This document shows positions 16,718 through 25,350 of a DNA stretch of 64,000 nt, piece by piece. The stretch is from Actinomadura alba (GTDB lineage: Bacteria > Actinomycetota > Actinomycetes > Streptosporangiales > Streptosporangiaceae), in contig NZ_JABVEC010000030.1 in the NCBI RefSeq assembly GCF_014323705.1, forward strand, positions 1-64,000, in the 5' to 3' direction. The position numbers were made by a program, and so were the translations under genes. Numbering within the stretch: the stretch's first letter is position 1; every line of letters starts with the position of its first letter. The notes beneath the pieces are model-generated. The model saw only the letters and a list, made by a program, of their open reading frames with translations. It did no database searches and was not told where the DNA came from.

Positions 16718-17899
16718 GTGTCCGCGAACGGTTCGCCGCCCGACCCGGACGAGGCCCTCTCGGTAGCCGACTTCGTCGCTCTGCTACGCGGGCTCAAGGG
16801 CTGGTCCGGACTGACTTACCGCGAGCTCGAGAAGCGGGCACTGGACAACGGGGACTTCCTTCCGCGCAGCACCATCTCCACCGCGCTGGGCCGCGGGTCC
16901 CTGCCGCGAGAGGACCTGGTCAGGGCGCTCGTGACCGCGTGCGGTTGCGACTCCGACACCGTAGACGCCTGGCTTTCGGCGCGTCGGCGGCTGGCGGCCG
17001 GTCCGGACGTCGCCCGGCTCATCGCAGGGCGGCCCGTGGACGGCACGGCTGACGAGGTGTCGGCCGACGACGACCTCCCGTCGCCCCTGCCTCGCGGCCG
17101 GCTCCGCCGGTGGGCCGCCTGGGCGCTTCTTCCCGCCGTGGCGGTCGCCACGCTCATCGGCGTCGCCTCGGGCGCGGTGCCGGGCCTCCCGAGACCGGGC
17201 TCCGGGGCGAGCGTCTCGCCGCGACCGTCCGGGCCGGCCGGTACGGCACCGATCCCGGACCCGGCGGCCTGGTGGCGCTTCGAAGAGGCCGGCGGATCAA
17301 CGGTGTCGGACTCATCCGGTCGTGGTCGTACCGCGACGCTGCGCGGCGGCGTCGAGCGCGTCGCGGGGGCTTCCGGCGGTGGTGCGCTGCTGTTCGACGG
17401 CGCAGGGCACGCCGCCACCAAGGGGCCCGTCGTCCGCACCGACGCGGCCTTCACGGTCACCGCGTGGGTTCGCAACGACGCGCCCGACCGCTGGACCACC
17501 GTGATCAATCAGCACGACGGCACCTACCCGGCCTTTCTGATCAACTACGACCCCGACCACTCCGAGTGGGCGCTCATGATGCCCCACCCGGTCAGTGGCT
17601 CGATCAGCGGTGACCGGGGCCTGTTCAGCGGCGTCCCGGCGGCGCGCGGCAAGTGGGTCCACCTCGCGGCCGTCTCCGATCCCGGGGCGGGCCAGGTGAG
17701 CCTCTACACCGACGGCGTTCTGGCGAAATCCGGGCCCGGCACCGCGATGCGCCGGGGCGACGGCCCGCTCGACCTCGGACGCGGATGGCGCGACGGCAGG
17801 GCGATCGACGGCTGGCGCGGCGCCATCGACGACGTACGGGTCTTCGACCGCGCTCTCACCGGCGGCCAGATCAGAGAGGTGCTGAGCCGTCGGACGTAG
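16718..17899 (+). CDS. membrane protein with cytoplasmic HTH and extracellular LamG domain
   Basis: This 393-residue protein has three parts. Residues about 15-90 form an XRE-like HTH of the actinobacterial type (LTYRELEKRA, LPRSTISTAL). One membrane helix lies at about 131-151 (WAAWALLPAVAVATLIGVASG). After a Pro/Ser linker, residues about 183-390 form a LamG/concanavalin-type beta-sandwich (AWWRFEEAGG near the start, FDRALTGGQIREVL at the end). The layout is that of a one-component membrane sensor or an anchored wall-binding protein. No RBS is visible before the GTG, consistent with a leaderless mRNA. It lies 620 bp past the xylanase. Confidence 0.85.
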   Translation: MSANGSPPDPDEALSVADFVALLRGLKGWSGLTYRELEKRALDNGDFLPRSTISTALGRGSLPREDLVRALVTACGCDSDTVDAWLSARRRLAAGPDVARLIAGRPVDGTADEVSADDDLPSPLPRGRLRRWAAWALLPAVAVATLIGVASGAVPGLPRPGSGASVSPRPSGPAGTAPIPDPAAWWRFEEAGGSTVSDSSGRGRTATLRGGVERVAGASGGGALLFDGAGHAATKGPVVRTDAAFTVTAWVRNDAPDRWTTVINQHDGTYPAFLINYDPDHSEWALMMPHPVSGSISGDRGLFSGVPAARGKWVHLAAVSDPGAGQVSLYTDGVLAKSGPGTAMRRGDGPLDLGRGWRDGRAIDGWRGAIDDVRVFDRALTGGQIREVLSRRT

Positions 17900-17932
17900 C
17901 GGTTCCGCCGGGACAGGCCGCGCCGCCTCGCC

Positions 17933-18469
17933 TCACGTGGAGGGTTCGTACTTGTAACCGACGCGGCGGACGGTCCGCAACCGGTGCCCGTGCGGGCCGA
18001 GCTTGCGGCGCAGCCGGTGGACGTGCACGTCCACCGTCCGCGCGCTCGGCCCGTACTCGGCACCCCAGACCGAGGCCAGCAGCTGCCGGCGGCTGAAGAC
18101 CTGGCCCGGGCGGGCGATCAGATGGGCGAGCATCTCGAACTCCAGGTAGGTGAGATCGAGCGCCCGGCCGGCCGACCAAGCACGCCGCGTCGCCCGGTCG
18201 ACGACGACATCGCGCGCGGCCGGTCCGGGAGGCTCCGGCTCCGGTCTTTCCAGCGCCATTCCCTCGATGGCCGAGACCAGATGGGCCACGATCGCGACGG
18301 CCGTGCCGGTGCCGGGCACCGGGACGACGCCGAGGAGCGTGCCATGCTCCCCGGCCGGCGCCCCCGTGCCGGCCGGGTCGGCTCCGGTGGGGTCCTCGAC
18401 GGCGGTGTCAACGGCGTCCCGCACGCGTGCGAGGAGGTCGATGACGTTCGTGAGCTGGGGCTGGGACAT
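17933..18469 (-). CDS. winged-helix DNA-binding protein (OmpR/PhoB-type C-domain)
   Basis: This 178-residue protein has an N-terminal half with no receiver motif and a C-terminal OmpR-type winged helix (about 85-175: LTYLEFEMLAHLIARPGQVF, then TVDVHVHRLRRKLG and VRRVGYKYEP). Because the phosphoryl-accepting domain is absent, it is not an ordinary response regulator. The ATG at 18469 is chosen as the first Met of the conserved MSQPQLTNVIDLL segment. The RBS is weak. No sensor kinase is adjacent. Confidence 0.8.
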   Translation of the reverse strand: MSQPQLTNVIDLLARVRDAVDTAVEDPTGADPAGTGAPAGEHGTLLGVVPVPGTGTAVAIVAHLVSAIEGMALERPEPEPPGPAARDVVVDRATRRAWSAGRALDLTYLEFEMLAHLIARPGQVFSRRQLLASVWGAEYGPSARTVDVHVHRLRRKLGPHGHRLRTVRRVGYKYEPST

Positions 18470-18652
18470 GGCGATTTCCGTTCCAGTGGTCGTCGCGGCA
18501 GGTGGGGGTTCCGGGACGGCGGGCGCAGCACAGGGCGCTCGCCTGAAACCGGAGGTCCACATGCAGCCGCGCCACGAGAAGCGGATCGGTCGTCATGGCG
18601 TCATCATCGAAGTAGTTTCCGATTAAGTCAACCAATTAAGTTGAGAATTCCC

Positions 18653-19216
18653 TCACGGTGCTGAGATCGGGAGCGGCAGGATCAGGACGTCCATGACCAC
18701 GGCGTGGGGGAGGTCGGGGCGGAGTTCGCCGGCCTTGCGCCAGCCCCAGCCGGTGTAGGCGCGGTAGGCCCTGGCGTTGCGCGGACGTACGAGCAGCACG
18801 GCCCGCGACTCGGGCCGGGCCGACAGCAGTTCGTCGTGCAGGGCGTGCCCGATGCCCTGGCCGGTCCAGGCCCGGGCGACCATGATCTCGGAGAGGGCGA
18901 AGGTCCTGCTCCCGTCCTCGTGGGTGAAGCCGGGCTCCGGCTCGTGGGCCAGCCCGCGCCACCACGCCTCGCCGGACCGCACGGTCAGCGGCCAGCCCCA
19001 CGCCTGCGCCACCGGTTCGCCGCCGCACCAGGCGATCACCATGTCGAGGTCCGGCCGCGTCGCGTAGGCGTCGAAGCGGCGCATGAACGCCTCCTCGCCG
19101 GCGAACGGGTCGTCCGCGGCGATCTGCTCGGCATAGGCCTCGCGGTGGACGAGCGCGACCGCGTCGCGGACGGCGCGTGCCCGCTCGGCGCCGTAGCGCC
19201 GGAACTCCGGTTCCAC
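18653..19216 (-). CDS. GNAT-family N-acetyltransferase
   Basis: The acetyl-CoA-binding motif A is IMVARAWTGQGIGHALHDEL, and ARAYRAYTGWGWRKAGE near the end is the usual motif B. The GTG at 19216 has AGGGAGGG about ten bases upstream and directly precedes the conserved EPEFRRYG. An ATG at 19276 would add 20 poorly conserved residues. The length is 187 residues. The acceptor is unknown. Confidence 0.8.
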   Translation of the reverse strand: MEPEFRRYGAERARAVRDAVALVHREAYAEQIAADDPFAGEEAFMRRFDAYATRPDLDMVIAWCGGEPVAQAWGWPLTVRSGEAWWRGLAHEPEPGFTHEDGSRTFALSEIMVARAWTGQGIGHALHDELLSARPESRAVLLVRPRNARAYRAYTGWGWRKAGELRPDLPHAVVMDVLILPLPISAP

Positions 19217-19347
19217 CAACGAAGGACCCTCCCTGTGGCCGGACGACCTGCGATATCGGCGCCCCACCATGGGCACGCCGCGTCACATGGTGTCGCGATC
19301 GCCGGATTCACGCGAGCGCGCCCCCGCTGTCACCCGCACGACAGCCC

Positions 19348-19420
19348 GTGATCATGCAGTTGTTCGCGCGGGCTCCAACGCCACGGGCACACCGGCTTCA
19401 TGGAATAACTGCATGATCAC
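19348..19420. repeat. palindromic REP-like element, copy 1
   Basis: The left arm GTGATCATGCAGTTGTTC (19348-19365) and the right arm GAATAACTGCATGATCAC (19403-19420) are near-perfect inverted repeats around a 37-bp loop. The same arms occur at 32.07-32.26 kb, so this is a dispersed intergenic family, not a one-off hairpin. Confidence 0.8.
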
Positions 19421-19543
19421 GGCCTGGAACCCTCCCTGATCGAGGGGCGTCCTCGGGCGGTCCCGGCGGGCTGTCTAACCTTGGTGGCTGGGCGAGGCCC
19501 GGCGTACGACCTGGGCGCTCGATGACGATCAAGGAGAGATGGC

Positions 19544-20371
19544 GTGCGACTGGTCCATTCCGGGAAGGTGCGCGACGTTTACGAGGACAGGGGAGACCTG
19601 ATCCTCGTGGCGTCGGACCGGGTGAGCGTGTACGACGTCGTCCTGCCCACGGAGATCCCCGACAAGGGGAAGATCCTCACCCGGCTCTCGCTCTGGTGGT
19701 TCGAGCGGCTCGCCGACATCGTGCCGAACCACGTGATCTCGGCGACCGACGTACCGCAGGAGTGGGCGGGCCGGGCGATCCGGTGCCGCCGGCTGGAGAT
19801 GCTCCCCGTGGAGTGGATCGCCCGTGGCCACCTGGCCGGCCTCGGGCTGACGGAGTACGAGAAGCACGGCACCGTCTCGGGTGTCGCCCTGCCGCCCGGC
19901 CTGGTCGAGGCGTCCCGGCTGCCCGAGCCCGTCTTCACGCCCACGACCAAGGCCACCGAGGGCCACGACGAGTTCATCACCTTCGAGGACGTGGTCGAGC
20001 GGATCGGCGCCGGCGCCGCCGACGAGCTCCGCCGGATCACCCTGGAGGTCTACCGGCGGGGCTCCGAGCTCGCCGCCGAGCGCGGGATCATCATCGCCGA
20101 CACGAAACTGGAGTTCGGCCGGGCGGCGGACGGCACCCTCGTACTCGCCGACGAGGTGCTGACGCCGGACTCCTCGCGGTTCTGGCCGGCCGGCGACTGG
20201 ACACCGGGGCGGGCCCAGCGAAGCCTGGACAAGCAGTTCGTCCGCGACTGGTCGGCCACGCTCGACTGGGATCGCACGCCACCCGGCCCGCCGATCCCGC
20301 CCGAGGTCGTCGAGGCGACCCGGGACCGCTATGTCGAGGTGTACGAACTGCTCACCGGGCTCCGCTGGTAG
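19544..20371 (+). CDS. purC: phosphoribosylaminoimidazole-succinocarboxamide synthase (SAICAR synthetase)
   Basis: This 275-residue cytosolic enzyme of purine synthesis joins CAIR and aspartate with ATP. Signatures seen are HSGKVRDVYE (ATP loop), the block EWIARGHLAGLGLTEYEKHG, and the C-terminal IADTKLEFGRAADGTLVLAD and DEVLTPDSSRFWP. The GTG at 19544 follows AAGGAGA. It stands alone here, with no other pur genes in the window. Confidence 0.95.
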   Translation: MRLVHSGKVRDVYEDRGDLILVASDRVSVYDVVLPTEIPDKGKILTRLSLWWFERLADIVPNHVISATDVPQEWAGRAIRCRRLEMLPVEWIARGHLAGLGLTEYEKHGTVSGVALPPGLVEASRLPEPVFTPTTKATEGHDEFITFEDVVERIGAGAADELRRITLEVYRRGSELAAERGIIIADTKLEFGRAADGTLVLADEVLTPDSSRFWPAGDWTPGRAQRSLDKQFVRDWSATLDWDRTPPGPPIPPEVVEATRDRYVEVYELLTGLRW

Positions 20372-20399
20372 CCCTGGTCAGGACACTGATCGCTGCTGG

Positions 20400-21182
20400 T
20401 CAGGCCAGAGGAAGCCTGAGCACGAAGCGGGCACCGCCGAACGGGGAGTCTCCGACGTGGAGGGTTCCGCCGTGGTCGTGGGCGATCTCTCGCGCGATCG
20501 CGAGCCCGAGACCGGTGCCATTCCCGTCCCGGCGCACCGCCGGGGCCAGCCGGGTGAACCGTTCGAACACCCGCTCCCGATCCGTCTCGGCGATCCCGTC
20601 GCCGTCGTCGGCCACGGTGAGCTCGGCCCTGTCCCCGCTGCGGTAGACCTCGATCTCCAAGTTACGGTCGGCGTGCCGCTGGCCGTTGTCCAGCAGGTTG
20701 CCGAGCAACTGGGCGAATCGGTCGGGGACGGCGTTGACGATCACTTCGCGGTCGAGGATGCATCGCACGGGGATCCGATCGGCCCGCTGGGAGACCTCCG
20801 CCTCGACCAGCTCTGCGAGATCGACGATCTCCCGTTCCCGGGGTACGCCGGCGTCGATGCCCGCGAGCAGTAACAGGTCGTTGACGATCTGTTCCAGGCG
20901 GCCGACGTCGCGCAGCGCCCCGGCGGCCAGGTCGCGAAGTGGGGCGTCCTCCGGATGCAGCCCGGCCTCCTCGAGCCGGGTTCGCAGGCCGGTGATGGGA
21001 CCGCGCAACTGGTGGGCCGCGTCGTGCACGAAGCCGAGCGGGCGCTCGGGCCGGTCGGCGGAGTCACGGGCCGATAGCGCGCTTTGGAGGCCCCGGGACC
21101 TGTCGCAAGCGTTGTGGCACCTGAATCCGTGGTTCCGTAGTCGAACCTGTGGGCGGTTCGGTGCGACGGCGAGACTGGACAT
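20400..21182 (-). CDS. sensor histidine kinase lacking membrane and HAMP parts
   Basis: This 260-residue protein carries an intact kinase core: phospho-acceptor His57 in HDAAHQLRGPITGLR, N box NLLDNGQRH, G1 DDGDGIAE and G2 GTGLGLAIA. The first 45 residues are unlike any sensor, and there is no membrane helix or HAMP, which such kinases normally have before the H box. No response regulator is next to it. Either the 5' half was deleted, leaving a remnant, or it now works as a soluble kinase. A weak AGGAAGG lies 12 bases before the ATG. Confidence 0.7.
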   Translation of the reverse strand: MSSLAVAPNRPQVRLRNHGFRCHNACDRSRGLQSALSARDSADRPERPLGFVHDAAHQLRGPITGLRTRLEEAGLHPEDAPLRDLAAGALRDVGRLEQIVNDLLLLAGIDAGVPREREIVDLAELVEAEVSQRADRIPVRCILDREVIVNAVPDRFAQLLGNLLDNGQRHADRNLEIEVYRSGDRAELTVADDGDGIAETDRERVFERFTRLAPAVRRDGNGTGLGLAIAREIAHDHGGTLHVGDSPFGGARFVLRLPLA

Positions 21183-21369
21183 GCTGGAGAAAGGCCTTCC
21201 TTGATCGGTGACCAGAGAGCATCCGTCAACTGGCGACGGCTACCGCACATCCTCGCCCGGGGGGCCACCGCCCCATATCCCTCATTCGTGTAGCTGTTGT
21301 GCCAAGTCCGCGCAGGTCAAGGGCCATAGGGCCATTGCGTCACAGTGTGCGGGGGTGTGGGATGAAGGC

Positions 21370-24216
21370 ATGGTGGACCGGGCGCCTCATGAGCCTCGGG
21401 GTACGGGGACGGCCGCCATTCCCCGGCGGTCCTGGCCAGGCTGGCGCGGCCGGGAGCGGGAATGGGAGATCGCCGTGGGCATGCTGTCGGCGGCGGAGCG
21501 TACCGGCCGCGGTGGTGCCCTCCTCGTGGAGGGCCGGCCGGGCATCGGCAAGAGCCAGTTGCTCGGTGAGGCGGCCAAGACCGCCGCCCAGCTCGGCATC
21601 GGGGTCGCGCAGGGCTGTGCCGACGAATTAGGGCAGCTGACGCCGCTCGTTCCGCTGACCGAGGCGCTCGGTGAGCAGAGCTTCGCGCAGGCTCGTCGCG
21701 ACGGGGACGGCGGTGCCGAGACGGTCGACCTTCGGCTGGCCCTCGTCGATCGGCTGCGTGAGCACGTGGAGGAACGCGGCCGGCACGGACCGCTGCTCAT
21801 CACTCTCGACGATCTTCAGTGGGCGGACCCCACCACGCGGCTGGCGCTGCGATCACTGGTACCGGAACTGGCGTCCTACCCGCTCGTGTGGTTACTGGCG
21901 CGTACGACCGGGAAGGGCGACCCCGGCATGGACGCGCTCTTCAAGCTGCTGGAACAGGAGGGCGCGGTCCGGCTGGCGCTGAAGCCCCTGGACGACCGCG
22001 CGGTGGCCCAGGTCATCAGCGACCGGCTCGGCGCGCCGGCCGGTCCGGACGTCCTGGCCCTGGCGGCCGGCGCCAGGGGCGTCCCGTTCCTGCTCATCGA
22101 GCTGCTGCGGACGTGCCGAGAGGAGGGCGTGGTCGAGGTGGCCCCGGGTCATGCGCGGCTCACCTCGGTCCAGCGGATCCGGCAGATCACGCGGAGCAGC
22201 CTGGACGAGCTGTCCCCGGAGACCGGTCATCTGCTCCGGGTGGCCGGGATCCTCGGCTCGTCCTTCGCGGTGAACGACCTGGCGGATCTGCTGGCCGAAC
22301 CGGTGAGCCGCCTGCCGCCGCGGCTGGACGAGGCGATGGCGGCGGGTGTGATCGTACCCGTGGCCGACCGGCTGGCCTTCCGCCACAATCTGCTGTGGCA
22401 GGCCGTGACCGACGCGCTCTCCGCGCCGGTACGCGCGGCGTTGCACCGGCAGGCGGGAGAGATGCTGCTGGAGCGCGGCAACGTCGTCTCGGCGGCGGCC
22501 CACTTCATGCGCTGCGCCGAGCGCGGTGAGGCGCGGGCCCTCGACGCGCTCGACCGGGCGGCTCGCGAAGTGCTGCCCTCGTCGCCGCAGACCGCCGCGG
22601 ACCTTGCGATCCAGGCACTCGCGCTGACCGAACCGGCCGATCCCGAGCGGTTCGCCCGGTCGGCCACGGCGGTGGACGCCCTCACTGCCTCGGGACGCCT
22701 GACCGAGGCGATGGAAGCCGCCAAGGACGCGCTGCGCCAGGCGCCGCCCCAGCCGTGGGCGGCCCGCCTCCAGTACGAGCTGGCGTCCACCCTGCTCCTG
22801 AGCGGCCGGTCGGCCGAGGCGGTGGCCGAGGCCGAGTCCCTGCTCGCGCAGGGCGGGCTCTCCGAGGAGCTGCGGGGGGCCGCCGAGCTGGCGGTGTTCC
22901 GGGGACTGATGGCACTGCACGACTTCGGCCGGGGCAGGAGGCGGGCGGAGGCCATCGTCGCCGAACCCGCCGGGCAGGCGGACACCGCGCTGGTCGGTGC
23001 GCTGATGCTCCGCGCGCACGCCGCCTGGGAAGAGGCACGGGCCGCCGACGCGTTCCATGACCTCCACGAGGCGGTACGGATCGCGAGCAGCGGATCCATC
23101 GAGGCCCGCCGCTCTCATCCACGCCTCTACCTGGCCCGTTCGCTCATCGGTGTCGGAGAGCTCGAGGAGGCCGATGCCGTCATCCAGGCCGCCGCCGCCG
23201 ATATCGGGGCCCTCGGGCACACCGCGCACGCCGCCAGCCCGTCGTTCTTCCGGGCCTGCCTGTGGCTGGACTCCGGCCGTCTCGCCGACGCCGCCGCCGA
23301 GGCCGAGGCCGGGCTGAGCACCGCGGACCGGCTGAAGGCGCACAAGTTCACCCTGATCGGGCTGGCCGTACTGGCGATCGTCGGGTTACGGCGCGGCGAC
23401 ATCGACACTGCCGCGCGGCACATCGAGCGCTTCCTTTCCGAGCTGCACGCCGCGCACGGAGCGATGTTCGGCTCGTTATGGGGCACCTGGGCCGTGGCGC
23501 TGGTCGCCGAGGCCCAGAGCGGACCCGAGCGCGCGGTCGAGATCCTGCACCGCTGCTACGGCGACGAGCGAGACCGCCGCTGGATGCTCATGCTGGAGCT
23601 CAACGCGGCGGCGTGGATGACCCGTACGGCATTGGCCGCCGGGCAGGACGCGGCGGCCCGGGGCATCGTCGACACGGCCATGCGGGTCGCGTCCGACAAC
23701 CGCGCCTACCCCGCGCTCGCCGTCGCCGCGTCCCACGCCCGCGGCATCCTGGACCAGGACGCCGCGGCCCTCGCCGAGGCCGCCGAGCTCTCCCGTGACC
23801 CGTGGAGCAGGGCGTCCGCCGCCGAGGATCTCGCGGTCCTGCAGAGCGCCGGTGCGGAGGAGACCGACCGCGTAGCCGCCGTCGGCCGTCTCGAGCAGGC
23901 CGCCGACGGCTACGAGCGGATCGGCGCGCTGCGGGATGCGGCCCGGGTGCGCGCCCGGCTGCGGCGGCTCGGTGTGCGGCGCCGCCACTGGACCTCCGGC
24001 CCGCGACCGGTGTCCGGGTGGGACAGCCTGACCGACACCGAGCGCAACATCGCCTTGCAGGTCGCCCAGGGCATGACCAACCGTCAGGTCGCGTCCCGCA
24101 TGTTCCTGTCGCCCCACACGGTGTCGTTCCATCTCCGCCAGGTGTTCCGCAAGCTCGGCATCGGCTCGCGCGTCGAGCTCGCCCGCATCTCCGCGGAGCG
24201 GGGACACCGGCCGTAG
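21370..24216 (+). CDS. large LuxR-family regulator with AAA ATPase domain
   Basis: This 948-residue protein has an N-terminal AAA_16-type ATPase (Walker A EGRPGIGKSQLL near residue 54, Walker B LLITLDDLQWAD), a long helical TPR-like middle, and a C-terminal LuxR HTH (LTDTERNIALQVAQGMTNRQ, then SRMFLSPHTVSFHLRQVFRK). This LAL layout controls secondary metabolism or sugar use in actinomycetes, often as activator. The ATG at 21370 is close to GAAGG, and GTG at 21373 is possible. Its stop codon lies in a 27-bp tandem duplication. The target genes are not apparent. Confidence 0.9.
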   Translation: MVDRAPHEPRGTGTAAIPRRSWPGWRGREREWEIAVGMLSAAERTGRGGALLVEGRPGIGKSQLLGEAAKTAAQLGIGVAQGCADELGQLTPLVPLTEALGEQSFAQARRDGDGGAETVDLRLALVDRLREHVEERGRHGPLLITLDDLQWADPTTRLALRSLVPELASYPLVWLLARTTGKGDPGMDALFKLLEQEGAVRLALKPLDDRAVAQVISDRLGAPAGPDVLALAAGARGVPFLLIELLRTCREEGVVEVAPGHARLTSVQRIRQITRSSLDELSPETGHLLRVAGILGSSFAVNDLADLLAEPVSRLPPRLDEAMAAGVIVPVADRLAFRHNLLWQAVTDALSAPVRAALHRQAGEMLLERGNVVSAAAHFMRCAERGEARALDALDRAAREVLPSSPQTAADLAIQALALTEPADPERFARSATAVDALTASGRLTEAMEAAKDALRQAPPQPWAARLQYELASTLLLSGRSAEAVAEAESLLAQGGLSEELRGAAELAVFRGLMALHDFGRGRRRAEAIVAEPAGQADTALVGALMLRAHAAWEEARAADAFHDLHEAVRIASSGSIEARRSHPRLYLARSLIGVGELEEADAVIQAAAADIGALGHTAHAASPSFFRACLWLDSGRLADAAAEAEAGLSTADRLKAHKFTLIGLAVLAIVGLRRGDIDTAARHIERFLSELHAAHGAMFGSLWGTWAVALVAEAQSGPERAVEILHRCYGDERDRRWMLMLELNAAAWMTRTALAAGQDAAARGIVDTAMRVASDNRAYPALAVAASHARGILDQDAAALAEAAELSRDPWSRASAAEDLAVLQSAGAEETDRVAAVGRLEQAADGYERIGALRDAARVRARLRRLGVRRRHWTSGPRPVSGWDSLTDTERNIALQVAQGMTNRQVASRMFLSPHTVSFHLRQVFRKLGIGSRVELARISAERGHRP

Positions 24217-24258
24217 CCCGGGGATCGCCGGCACCGGCCGTGGCCCGGGGATCGCCGC
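24205..24258. repeat. 27-bp tandem duplication across a stop codon
   Basis: Two adjacent 27-bp copies (24205-24231 and 24232-24258) differ at two positions. The first holds the stop codon of the LuxR gene. This looks like a recent slippage or unequal-exchange event. Confidence 0.75.
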
Positions 24259-24308
24259 CCGGCCCGATGCGCTGGCCGGGGACCGCGAAATGCTGCCACG
24301 ATGTGCGG

Positions 24309-25313
24309 ATGCGCGAGGTACGTGATCTCAAGGCGCTGCCCAAGGCGCATGTGCACCTGCATCTGGACGGCGCGATGCGCCGCGAGACGCTGGCCGACCT
24401 GGCCGAGGCGGCCGGGATCACCGCCGTTCTGCCCCGCGGGTACGGGTCGTTCGCCGCGTTCATGGAGACGATCACCACGGCGGCCCGTTGCCTGCGCACG
24501 GCGGCGGACGCCGAACGCCTCGTCGACGAGGTGGTCGAGGACGCCGGTCGCGCCGGTGCGGTGTGGGTGGAGCCGTCGATGTGGCCGGGCCTGTTCGGCG
24601 GACGGCTCGGCTCGGACGCCGAGGCCGTCGACATCGTGCTCGCGGCCGGCCGCGAGGCGGTGCGGCACCACGGTGTCGGGTTCGGCCTGATCGTGGCGGC
24701 CAACCGGGACCGGGGTCCGGCGGACGCGCTGGCCGTGGCCCGGCTCGCGGCCTCCCGCGCGGCCGACGGCGTCGTCGGGTTCGGCCTCGACGGTGACGAG
24801 ACGGCGGCGCCCGGTGCGTGGTTCGCGGAGGCGTTCGCGGTGGCGCGCGCCGCCGGGTTGCGCGTGGTGCCCCACGCCGGTGAGCTGGCCGGTCCGGAGT
24901 CGGTCCGGGAGGCGCTGGACGTCCTCGGCGCCGACCGGATCATGCACGGTGTGGGCGCGGTGCGCGAACCGGCGCTGGTCGACCGGCTGGCCGAGACGGG
25001 CACGCCGCTCGACGTGTGCCTCACCAGCAATGTGATGCTGGGGGTCGTGCCGTCCATCGACCGGCATCCGCTGCCCGTCCTGCTCGCCGCCGGCGTGTCC
25101 TGCAGCGTCAACGCCGACGATCCGTTGCTGTTCGACACCGACCTGCTCGCGGAGTACGAGACCGCGCGCAGCGAGCTCGGCCTGATCGACGAGCAGCTCG
25201 CCGCGGTCGCGGGCACCTCGCTGCGGCACAGCGGCGCGCCGCGCGACCTGGTCGACCGGGCGCTCGCGGAGATCGACGCCTGGCTGCACGGGGACGAGCG
25301 GGGGCAGGCCTGA
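24309..25313 (+). CDS. adenosine deaminase family amidohydrolase
   Basis: This 334-residue TIM-barrel enzyme has the metal-binding HLHLDG (His16, His18), the catalytic HAGE block, DRIMHG and the SVNADDP motif that supplies the metal Asp. It would deaminate adenosine/deoxyadenosine, or a related purine such as aminodeoxyfutalosine. The pocket residues do not let me choose. The start is ATG 24309, before the conserved LKALPKAHVHLHLDG. There is no strong RBS. A strong hairpin follows the stop. Confidence 0.88.
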   Translation: MREVRDLKALPKAHVHLHLDGAMRRETLADLAEAAGITAVLPRGYGSFAAFMETITTAARCLRTAADAERLVDEVVEDAGRAGAVWVEPSMWPGLFGGRLGSDAEAVDIVLAAGREAVRHHGVGFGLIVAANRDRGPADALAVARLAASRAADGVVGFGLDGDETAAPGAWFAEAFAVARAAGLRVVPHAGELAGPESVREALDVLGADRIMHGVGAVREPALVDRLAETGTPLDVCLTSNVMLGVVPSIDRHPLPVLLAAGVSCSVNADDPLLFDTDLLAEYETARSELGLIDEQLAAVAGTSLRHSGAPRDLVDRALAEIDAWLHGDERGQA

Positions 25314-25330
25314 CGCGGGTCAGGCCTGCC
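25303..25330. terminator. 12-bp hairpin between convergent genes
   Basis: GGCAGGCCTGAC and GTCAGGCCTGCC form a perfect 12-bp stem with a 4-base loop. The left arm contains the deaminase stop codon. It lies 20 bp before the stop of the convergent gene, so it probably ends both transcripts. There is no U-tract, as is common in actinomycetes. Confidence 0.7.
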
Positions 25331-25350
25331 GGGCCGCTCTCCGTCCGGTA

